From Pseudomonadota bacterium (GTDB lineage Bacteria; Pseudomonadota; Alphaproteobacteria; Rhizobiales; Beijerinckiaceae), in contig JAEWKL010000444.1 in assembly GCA_023386115.1 (NCBI GenBank), forward strand, positions 1 through 12,128: a DNA stretch of 12,128 nucleotides, read 5' to 3'. This document shows positions 1 through 5,371 of the stretch, in pieces. Under the pieces are notes generated by a model, which saw nothing but the letters and a program-made list of their open reading frames with translations, made no database searches and was not told the origin of the DNA. Position 1 is the stretch's first letter, and every line of letters starts with the position of its first letter. Position numbers and translations under genes: made by a program.

Positions 1-1291
1 GCACAGCGGCGCCGGTGAGCGCGGTGGCCAGCGTCGTGCCGGCGGTGACGAGCGGGCCGGCCCCTTGCTCCATCAGCCCGGTCGCGCCGTGCATCAGCCC
101 GAGCGGCAGCCCGCCGAGGAGGAGGCCGCCGAGCGCCATCGTAAGGGCCGGCGGCCACAGGCCCCGGCCTTGGCCGTACAGCACGAACTCGTCGGCCGAT
201 CGCCGCAGGGCCAGCAGCGTGCCCGCCACCATGAACAGCGCGCCCTTCACCAGGCCGTGCCCGACCATGTAGAGGAGCAGGCCCGCCCTCGTCGTGCCCG
301 TATCGGCCGCGAACGCCGTCAGCATGATGCCGAGATGCGCGATGGTCGAGAAGGCGAGCAGCCGCTTGAGGTGGCGCTGGGCGAAGGCCGTCAGGCCGGC
401 GACGAGCGCGGTGGCAAGCCCGAGCCAGAGCATCAGCCCGTGCACCAGCCCCATGACGGTCGGATCGCCGGCAAAGACCTGCGCCACCAGCTTGGCGAGG
501 CCGAACAGGCCGAGGCTCACCATCGCGCCGGAGAAGATCACCGAGACCGGGCTCGGCGCGACCGCGTGGGCGTCGGCGAGCCAGAGGTGGAACGGCAGGA
601 TCGCCGCCTTGGTGAGAAGGGCGCTGGCCACCAGCACGAACCCGCCGGTCACGACCGGATCGCTGCCGATCCCGGCGACGATCCGGCCCATGGCGGCGAA
701 GTCGAGGGTGCCGGTGCGGGCGTAGAGCAGCCCGGTTCCCGCGAGCATCAGGAAGCTCGCGAGCGCATTGGTGATCGTGAAGTTCAAGGCGCCCTCGAGC
801 GCGCTGCGGCCGAGCGGGTAGGCAGTGAGCGCGAAGGCCGCGACGCTCATCAGCTCGAACCAGACGAACAGGTTGAACAGGTCGCGCGTGAGGCAGAAGC
901 CGACCATCGCGGCGAGGAAGAGCAGCATCAGCACCTGGAAATGCGCGTGCTCGGCGTCGAAGTAGCCCCAGGCGAAGACGAAGGTGGCGGCAAACATGAG
1001 GCCGCAGAAGGCCGCTAGGGCGGCGCTCGCCGGATCGGCCTGGAAGCCGATACCGAGCACCACGCCCGGCCGATGCGCAGCGTTGGGCGTCCAGCCGCCG
1101 AACCAGTGCCGCACCGGTCCGTCGAGGCTGTGGCGCGCGAGCCAGGAGCAGAGGGCGGAGACGGCGAGCGCTATCAGGATCGCCACGACCTTGGGCAGGC
1201 GCGGCGGCAGCCAGTGGGCGAGACCGAGCATCAGCGTCGCGACGCCGAGAGGCAGCAGCACCGCGACGGGGAGGGCGGCGTCGGGGTTCAC
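1..1291 (-). CDS. mrpD: Mrp/Mnh antiporter subunit D (partial)
   Basis: This is the proton-translocating membrane subunit of a multisubunit cation/H+ antiporter, homologous to the NuoL/M/N subunits of complex I. I translated it by hand from the GTG at 1291, which overlaps the subunit C stop as GTGA. About 430 residues are visible and the gene continues beyond base 1, so the C-terminus is missing (the family is usually near 500 residues). The protein is a string of hydrophobic segments. Family hallmarks are present: DLFNLFVWFELMS with the essential glutamate at about E146, a conserved lysine at about K228 in LTKAAILPFHLWLADAH, and the GHGLVKGALF motif with H345 and K349. These residues form the proton path in the NuoL/M/N family. 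It is the last visible gene of the E-F-G-DUF4040-B-C-D operon. Confidence 0.95.
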   Translation of the reverse strand, partial: MNPDAALPVAVLLPLGVATLMLGLAHWLPPRLPKVVAILIALAVSALCSWLARHSLDGPVRHWFGGWTPNAAHRPGVVLGIGFQADPASAALAAFCGLMFAATFVFAWGYFDAEHAHFQVLMLLFLAAMVGFCLTRDLFNLFVWFELMSVAAFALTAYPLGRSALEGALNFTITNALASFLMLAGTGLLYARTGTLDFAAMGRIVAGIGSDPVVTGGFVLVASALLTKAAILPFHLWLADAHAVAPSPVSVIFSGAMVSLGLFGLAKLVAQVFAGDPTVMGLVHGLMLWLGLATALVAGLTAFAQRHLKRLLAFSTIAHLGIMLTAFAADTGTTRAGLLLYMVGHGLVKGALFMVAGTLLALRRSADEFVLYGQGRGLWPPALTMALGGLLLGGLPLGLMHGATGLMEQGAGPLVTAGTTLATALTGAAV

Positions 1292-1662
1292 CGGGTCGAC
1301 CGCTCGGGCGAGGATTCGGGCGGGCGCAGGGGGCGCAGGGCCTGCGGATCAAGGGTGTGGCGGCGCTTCTGCACCTGGACGGCGATGGCCAGCAGCAGCG
1401 CCGACACGGCGGCGCCGACCACGATGTCGGTGAGCACCAGCGCCTGCACGATCGGGTCGACCGCCGGCGTGCCGGGAGGATGATCGTAGAAGATCGGCGG
1501 CCCGGCGCCGTTCACGAAGCCGAGGCCGAGGAGCAGCACGTAGGTCGCCGACTGGCACACGTTGAGGCACCCGACGAGGTGCACGGCGTGGCGCGAGGTG
1601 GCGAGGCCGTAGAGCCCGATCCCGAACAGCCAGGCAGCGACGAACCAGGGCAACGCGCTCAT
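1288..1662 (-). CDS. mrpC: Mrp/Mnh antiporter subunit C
   Basis: This 124-aa small membrane subunit is homologous to NuoK, a three-helix proton-channel component of complex I. The ATG at 1662 overlaps the subunit B stop as ATGA. A longer open frame runs upstream, but it lies inside subunit B in another frame and is not used. Three hydrophobic helices are visible, at about residues 4-21, 27-50 and 72-96. The family-typical stretch DPIVQALVLTDIVVGAAVSA precedes the last helix. A polar, arginine- and proline-rich tail of about 25 residues follows and is probably cytoplasmic. The stop overlaps the GTG start of subunit D, so translation is likely coupled along the operon. Confidence 0.95.
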   Translation of the reverse strand: MSALPWFVAAWLFGIGLYGLATSRHAVHLVGCLNVCQSATYVLLLGLGFVNGAGPPIFYDHPPGTPAVDPIVQALVLTDIVVGAAVSALLLAIAVQVQKRRHTLDPQALRPLRPPESSPERSTR

Positions 1663-2435
1663 CGGCCCTCCTCGTCGGGCATGGAATCGTGGTCGGGCGC
1701 GCGGGTCTCCTCCATGAACTCGAGGAGCAGGAGCCCGAAGCTGCCGGTCACCGACAGTGCGACCGCGGCGTTGACCACGATCATCAGCCCGCCGGAATAG
1801 AGGTCCTTGAGAGTGCCGAGGGGCAGGATGTTCTCCAGGGCCGGTCGGCCCATGACGAGCGGCTCGGCCGCTGCCAGCACGTAGAGCAGCGCGCCGCCGC
1901 CCTCGAGCAGGGCGAGCACCGGCCCGCGCACCAGCGCCCGCCACACCGCGTAGCCTTCGCCGAGATAGAGGAGGAGCAGGCTCGAGGCGATGATCACCCC
2001 GCCCTGGAAGCCGCCGCCCGGCGTCGTCATGCCGTGGAGCGCGACGTAGAGGCCCAGCAGCAGGGTGAGCGTCGCGGTGATCCGGCAGGCGAGCACCGTC
2101 GCGTCGGCGCGCGGGATCACCGGGCGCCCGGGCACATGGCCCGCGCGCTCGGCCCCGCTCTCGCCGCGGGTGCCACGCAGAAGCACCGTCGCGCCGGTCA
2201 CGGCGCAGAGCAGCATGCATTCCTCGCCCAGCGTATCGATGCTGCGCACGTCGAAATTAACCGCCGCCACCATGTTGGTGACGTGGCGCAGGTCCGGCAA
2301 CAGGGCGTTCACCGCCTGTCCGTAGGGCGAAGTGGGTGTGCCGAAACCCGGCAGGGCGAGGGCGACGTGTGCCACGGCCGGCGCCAGCGCCAGGAGCGTG
2401 AGGGCGAGGACGACGAGGCGGAGCCGGATGCTCAT
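1659..2435 (-). CDS. mrpB: Mrp/Mnh antiporter subunit B with MbhE-like N-terminus
   Basis: This 258-aa membrane protein is longer than a stand-alone MrpB, which is typically about 140 residues. Residues 113-245 are the MnhB domain, with the family motif TTPGGGFQGGVIIA near 137-150. Residues 37-88 contain a segment ending in DVRSIDTLGEE, which matches the last part of MrpA (the MbhE-like region) and begins after a hydrophobic helix at 7-28. The gene is therefore an MbhE-MnhB fusion, an arrangement known in Mrp systems where MrpA is split. The ATG at 2435 overlaps the preceding stop as ATGA. Subunit assignment is firm. The fusion reading rests on motif recognition. Confidence 0.93.
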   Translation of the reverse strand: MSIRLRLVVLALTLLALAPAVAHVALALPGFGTPTSPYGQAVNALLPDLRHVTNMVAAVNFDVRSIDTLGEECMLLCAVTGATVLLRGTRGESGAERAGHVPGRPVIPRADATVLACRITATLTLLLGLYVALHGMTTPGGGFQGGVIIASSLLLLYLGEGYAVWRALVRGPVLALLEGGGALLYVLAAAEPLVMGRPALENILPLGTLKDLYSGGLMIVVNAAVALSVTGSFGLLLLEFMEETRAPDHDSMPDEEGR

Positions 2436-2677
2436 CGCCCGACCCGGTCCGTGGCGATCGCGGCGAGGGCGACCAGGAACAGGAACGGCGTCACCGCCGT
2501 GCCGACGGCGATCTCCGACAGGGCGACGTCGGGCGCCTCCAGAGCCAGGAACAGCAGCCCGAGGACGAGGCCGTTGCCGGCGAGCGCGTAGATTTGCCGC
2601 CTTGGGTCGCGGGTGACGACTACGAGCCAGCCCGAAACAGCGGCGAGGATCAGGAGGCCAGCGACGAGACCGCTCAT
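2432..2677 (-). CDS. DUF4040 / MbhD-like antiporter subunit
   Basis: This 81-aa, almost entirely hydrophobic protein has the family motif EAPDVALSEIAVG at residues 47-59. That motif is shared by the DUF4040 family, the MbhD subunit of membrane-bound hydrogenase and the C-terminal region of MrpA. It supplies as a separate polypeptide a part that canonical Mrp systems carry inside MrpA. The ATG at 2677 overlaps the subunit G stop (ATGA) and its own stop overlaps the subunit B start. A longer open frame extends upstream but lies inside subunit G and is discarded. Three helices are visible. Confidence 0.9.
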   Translation of the reverse strand: MSGLVAGLLILAAVSGWLVVVTRDPRRQIYALAGNGLVLGLLFLALEAPDVALSEIAVGTAVTPFLFLVALAAIATDRVGR

Positions 2678-2958
2678 CGCCGCTCCCCGTCGCGGATGTG
2701 CAGAGCGTGGCCGGTGACGTGCGAGAGGACTGCGCCGACGAGGAGCGTCGCCAGCCAGATCGCGGTGCATTTCAACGCTCGCGGCGAGAGCCCGTCGGTC
2801 AGCCAGGCGGCGAGGACAAGTGCTGCGCCCCCGGCGACGTTGACGAAGGTGACGGTATGCAGCCGCTCCAGGGGGGTCGTGAGCCGCCAGAGCGCCAGGG
2901 CGGAGATCCAGGCAGCAAGCACCGCGAGGGCGAGGCAGAGCCCAACGAGGACGCTCAC
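2674..2958 (-). CDS. mrpG: Mrp/Mnh antiporter subunit G
   Basis: This 94-aa three-helix membrane subunit of the MnhG/PhaG family is an accessory subunit of the antiporter complex. The segment RLTTPLERLHTVTFVNVAGG matches the family loop that carries the arginine and histidine before the second helix. The longest frame begins with TTG at 2964, but the GTG at 2958 gives a GTGA overlap with the subunit F stop. Every other junction in this operon has the same kind of overlap, so I prefer GTG 2958. The stop overlaps the DUF4040 start. Confidence 0.92.
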   Translation of the reverse strand: MSVLVGLCLALAVLAAWISALALWRLTTPLERLHTVTFVNVAGGAALVLAAWLTDGLSPRALKCTAIWLATLLVGAVLSHVTGHALHIRDGERR

Positions 2959-3209
2959 AGCCAACGCTCCTGGAACATGGCGAAGAGCAGGGTGCCGGGC
3001 AGCGTCAGCACCGCGAGGACGAGCCCGAGGTCGATCGCGGCCGGCTGGTCGAGGGCGAAGCTCATCACGACGAGGAGCAGTACCGCGACCGAGGTGGCGA
3101 GCTGCACCGCAACGAGGCGGAAGGCGAGGGCGCCGCGGGCCGCTGCCGCGACCGCGAGGCTGAGGGGCGGTAGCAGCGCGAGCGCGGCGGCGAGCCAGAG
3201 TTCCGTCAT
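2955..3209 (-). CDS. mrpF: Mrp/Mnh antiporter subunit F
   Basis: This 84-aa three-helix membrane subunit belongs to the MnhF/PhaF family, a small accessory subunit needed for assembly and activity of the antiporter. The ATG at 3209 overlaps the subunit E stop as ATGA. The longer open frame that reaches to 3734 lies within subunit E in another reading frame. Hydrophobic segments lie at about residues 3-24, 30-52 and 57-78. The last contains DLGLVLAVLTLPGTLLFA, which resembles the conserved third helix of the family. Confidence 0.92.
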   Translation of the reverse strand: MTELWLAAALALLPPLSLAVAAAARGALAFRLVAVQLATSVAVLLLVVMSFALDQPAAIDLGLVLAVLTLPGTLLFAMFQERWL

Positions 3210-3673
3210 GCCAGCCACAGTGGATCGGCCGGCGGGGGCGTCTCGCCGAGGACGTGGATCAGCGCCTCGTCGCGGCCGGGATCGGCGCGCAGCACGAAGC
3301 TGTCGGGCGCGAGCGAGGCGAGGAGCAGGGCCCCGGCCCGCCTGGCCCGCTCGGCCGGCTCGTCCTCCGGCCCGCGCCGGAACGGCCGGCGGTGGACGTG
3401 ACCCAAATGGGTGCCGACGAGAATGACCCGCGATAGCGCGGCGCCGGTGCGCAGGGTCGCGGGCCACAGACCCCCGAGCGCCCGGCCCCACGGGGCGAGG
3501 TGGGCACACGAAAAGCGGAATTGCCGCTTCGCGTCGGTGCGGATCCGCCCGGCCGACGCCGTCATAAGGCTCGCTACGACGATCCCGGTCGCGATTTCGT
3601 GGGTGCTGGCTTCGCCAGCGAGCAGGAGATAGAGGGCGAGCGTGCCGAGCCAGGCGAGGGTGCTGCGGAGCAT
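3206..3673 (-). CDS. mrpE: Mrp/Mnh antiporter subunit E
   Basis: This 155-aa protein is of the MnhE family and is the first gene of the antiporter operon in this window. Family features are an N-terminal membrane helix (LGTLALYLLLAG), the stretch SLAPDSFVLRADPGRDEALIHVL at about 123-145 (families usually show a TPGT..D....ALLVH pattern here), and a family-sized length. The start is the ATG at 3673. No strong purine-rich ribosome site is visible upstream, and upstream in-frame options look worse. The subunit F gene overlaps the stop. No convincing promoter could be assigned between here and the next gene upstream. Confidence 0.9.
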   Translation of the reverse strand: MLRSTLAWLGTLALYLLLAGEASTHEIATGIVVASLMTASAGRIRTDAKRQFRFSCAHLAPWGRALGGLWPATLRTGAALSRVILVGTHLGHVHRRPFRRGPEDEPAERARRAGALLLASLAPDSFVLRADPGRDEALIHVLGETPPPADPLWLA

Positions 3674-3919
3674 CGTCGGGGGAGTCCGGTGTTCGTCGAG
3701 GGACTAACGCCCTCGGGGCTTTCGCGTTCGCCAACTCGTGCCGGATGCATGCCGACGTTCGCCAGCGACGCGAGCAGGGTGCAGTTCGATGACGTGGCGG
3801 CTGAGAGCCGGTCGTATTCCAACCTCAACCGCAGCAGAGAGCTGGGCGTTCTGATGTCGGTCACCGAGAGTGTCCGAGCCTGGCGATTGCCCTCAAGGTG
3901 CGATCTTTTGATATCGTAA

Positions 3920-3946
3920 TGTCCGCTCATGAATATTGAGCGGACA
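3920..3946. repeat. Perfect 10-bp inverted repeat
   Basis: The arms TGTCCGCTCA and TGAGCGGACA are exact complements separated by a 7-nt AT-rich spacer (TGAATAT). No T-run follows on either strand, so it is a poor intrinsic terminator. An operator or the remnant of a mobile-element end is as likely. It lies about 250 bases upstream of the antiporter operon. Confidence 0.75.
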
Positions 3947-4170
3947 ATTCCCCAACTGGAACGAAGGTCCGGTGATGGCGCGACTGAGACCCACAGGCGC
4001 GACGGCTGATACCGATCTCGAACTTTAAGGCGAGGACCCCGCGGCCCCCGGGGTGCCGACGCTGTTTTTCGCCTGCCGATTGCACAAGCCTCTAAACGCC
4101 AGACCTGAAGCTTTGGGGTCTCCGGCGAGGACCTGTGACGCCCCCACCCCCGGGGTCCGCACCTATCCCG

Positions 4171-4234
4171 TGGGGCAGCGCACCCACCCACGCGGGCAGC
4201 GTGCCGCTCCAGCGGGGCAGCCCGGCACGGGAAG
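4171..4234. repeat. Three short 21-bp tandem units
   Basis: The core GGGCAGC recurs at about 4172, 4193 and 4214, exactly 21 bases apart, and a further copy occurs near 4248. Flanking bases are only partly conserved. The 21-base period would give a seven-residue repeat if translated, but no gene here is convincing. Confidence 0.5.
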
Positions 4235-4353
4235 CCTGCCCATCACCGGGGCAGCAAGCATGGAGGGGGCTGGCCCCCGGGGGGTAGGGATGCCCGGTCC
4301 CCGATAGGGGCCTGCACGGCTTGGAGGCTGGCAAGGGCAACCCGCATGTGGCC

Positions 4354-4397
4354 TAGGCAAAAAGAAGGGGACGGACCGGCTGAGCCGACCCGTCCCC
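4354..4397 (-). terminator. Intrinsic terminator of the 134-aa gene
   Basis: Read on the minus strand, GGGGACGG at the outer stem pairs with CCGTCCCC (about 4390-4397 with 4367-4374). An inner CGGC/GCCG stem lies within, and TTCTTTTTG follows directly. The hairpin lies about 60 bases after the stop of the 4460-4864 gene, in the correct orientation. A GC-rich stem plus T-run is the classic Rho-independent form. Confidence 0.8.
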
Positions 4398-4459
4398 CCA
4401 GGAATAGGGCTGCACACCCGGCCCTTAGGGGACGGGGACCGCCTGCAACGGACAACCCC

Positions 4460-4864
4460 TCACAGGGAATCGGTGGGCGCGCGCGAGGGCGAGAGGCGGG
4501 CGGCGAGCAGCTCCGCGATCTTCGCCTTGGGCCACCCCCGGCGGCGCAGGTCACGGAATGCGATCTGGGTGATGACGCGCATCGTCACCGGCGGAGGGGG
4601 CGCGGACGTCGGCGCGCCGGCGCGGTCCATCGAGGCCCGCGAGTGCATCTGGGCTGCGACCATGGCGTCGACCAGGACGGCGTCGAGCGTGGCTCGCTCC
4701 TGCTGCCGCTCGCGCCATTCGCGGGAGCGGCGGGCCGAGCTGCGCGCCTCCGCAGCTGCCTTCGTCAAGGGGTGAGGCTCAGCCGAAGCGTAGGTCTCGT
4801 CGTCGTCGAAGACGAGGTCCTCGGGCTCTGCAGCGTCGGGCATCGGGAAGCTGAACATCGGCAT
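4460..4864 (-). CDS. Small hypothetical protein with possible helix-turn-helix
   Basis: I do not recognise this 134-aa protein. It has an acidic N-terminus (EPEDLVFDDDE at about 14-23), a strongly charged helical stretch at about 35-62 rich in R, E and Q, a proline-rich linker at about 84-93, and a C-terminal segment at 97-122 (ITQIAFRDLRRRGWPKAKIA) that could form a helix-turn-helix. A small DNA-binding or regulatory protein is possible, but this is inference. Support for a real gene comes from its surroundings: a candidate promoter with 17-base spacing about 145 bases upstream, a GGTGGGGA ribosome-site-like run before the ATG, and a strong terminator after the stop. It appears to be transcribed alone. 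Confidence 0.6.
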   Translation of the reverse strand: MPMFSFPMPDAAEPEDLVFDDDETYASAEPHPLTKAAAEARSSARRSREWRERQQERATLDAVLVDAMVAAQMHSRASMDRAGAPTSAPPPPVTMRVITQIAFRDLRRRGWPKAKIAELLAARLSPSRAPTDSL

Positions 4865-4929
4865 CGGTCCCCACCGGTGATGATGGGGATGATGCGGGTG
4901 CGCGATGCAAGGAACGAGGCTGAAATGCA

Positions 4930-4962
4930 GAACGCCCCCGCCGGAAGCCGGAGGGGGCGTTC
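4930..4962 (-). promoter_or_regulatory. Strong hairpin in the leader of the 134-aa gene
   Basis: The arms GAACGCCCCC and GGGGGCGTTC are perfect complements. Inside them an additional CCGG/CCGG stem closes a three-base loop, with one mismatch between the two stems. The hairpin lies about 65 bases upstream of the ATG at 4864 and downstream of the candidate promoter. No good T-run follows, so it is either a weak terminator or attenuator or an mRNA-stabilising leader. Confidence 0.55.
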
Positions 4963-5006
4963 ACACGATGTGGTGCATCGAGACCGCCGAGTAGCTGGTA
5001 CGTCCG

Positions 5007-5035
5007 GTTATACCGGAGACGGTGCATGGCGACAA
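5007..5035 (-). promoter_or_regulatory. Candidate sigma70-type promoter for the 134-aa gene
   Basis: On the minus strand, TTGTCG (5030-5035) and TATAAC (5007-5012) are separated by 17 bases. They match the -35 and -10 consensus at 4 of 6 and 5 of 6 positions. The -10 lies inside a short inverted repeat (TCCGGT-TAT-ACCGGA, about 5003-5017) that could be an operator. The predicted transcript would have a leader of about 135 bases that includes the hairpin. Confidence 0.5.
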
Positions 5036-5122
5036 GCAACGGAGACTGGAAATCGACCGTCCGACACAGAGAAACACGGGTAGAGAGAGGGACGTTCGGA
5101 AGGTCAGGCCCAGGGGAATATG

Positions 5123-5311
5123 CCTGCGACGGAGGAGAGACGGCACCGGGGAGCGCTATCCTGAGACGGACTGAGGGACCGGCACCGAGGGAGCTCTATC
5201 CTGCGACGGCGGAGGAACGGGACCGGGAGAGACCGATCCTGAGACAGGGGGAGACGGCACCGGGGGAAGACCAACCCGGCGGCCCGGGCGGGACGGACCC
5301 GGGAGAGGGAC
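5123..5311. repeat. Degenerate 37-40 bp tandem repeats (four to five copies)
   Basis: Units begin with CCTGNGACGG or a close variant at about 5123, 5160, 5200 and 5238, with a weaker fifth at 5275. Each continues with GGAG-like purines, then CACCGGG and an (A/G)GCNCTAT-like end in the first two copies. Unit lengths are 37, 40, 38 and 37 bases, so they are not multiples of three and are unlikely to be coding. They could be iteron-like binding sites or a decayed minisatellite. Confidence 0.6.
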
Positions 5312-5316
5312 GGGGG

Positions 5317-5340
5317 CCGGACCCCGCAAACGGGGACCGG
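5317..5340. repeat. G+C-rich hairpin after the polymerase-like gene
   Basis: CCGGACCCCG pairs with CGGGGACCGG with one internal mismatch, around a short CAAA loop. It lies about 30-55 bases past the stop of the polymerase-like gene, but no T-run follows on the minus strand. It could act as a weak or Rho-assisted 3' end. Confidence 0.4.
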
Positions 5341-5371
5341 CCGGGGCCGGGGCCCCCATATGTGGGGAAAA

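Larger units (their letters stand above)
3674..4459. other. Gene-poor intergenic region between antiporter operon and accessory genes
   Basis: I see no convincing gene in these 786 bases. A minus-strand frame at 3574-4191 is open for 205 codons, but it overlaps the start of subunit E and shows no recognisable domain. The region holds a perfect 10-bp inverted repeat near 3920-3946, very G+C-rich C-run/G-run tracts at 4030-4060 and 4140-4160, a short 21-bp periodic repeat near 4171-4234 and the terminator of the 4460-4864 gene. Composition changes from moderately AT-containing (3760-4030) to extreme G+C, so the stretch looks like a junction between core and acquired DNA. Confidence 0.6.
4865..5371. 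other. Non-coding region with promoter, hairpin and tandem repeats
   Basis: These 507 bases separate two minus-strand genes. From right to left (the direction of transcription) they hold G+C-rich hairpins just after the polymerase-like gene, a block of degenerate purine-rich tandem repeats, a candidate promoter and a leader hairpin. Open frames crossing the block are low-complexity and show no domain, so I call no gene. Confidence 0.65.

Noticed and set aside
65..1018. 317-codon plus-strand open frame
   Set aside because: It is antisense to the antiporter subunit D gene, which has clear family motifs. The plus-strand product is low-complexity E/R/H/Q-rich, as expected from high-GC antisense frames.
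1689..2591. 300-codon plus-strand open frame
   Set aside because: It is antisense to subunit B and the DUF4040 gene, and its composition is typical of a shadow frame.
3574..4191. 205-codon minus-strand open frame upstream of subunit E
   Set aside because: It overlaps the start of subunit E by about 100 bases and has no recognised domain. A middle stretch (SVTDIRTPSSLLRLRLEYDR) reads somewhat naturally, so a decayed gene remnant cannot be excluded, but it is not supported.
4346..5083. 245-codon plus-strand open frame
   Set aside because: It crosses the terminator, the better-supported minus-strand 134-aa gene and the leader hairpin, and its product is low-complexity.
5123..5311. Possible CRISPR array
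   Set aside because: The units are contiguous degenerate repeats without unique spacers of constant length, and no cas genes are nearby.
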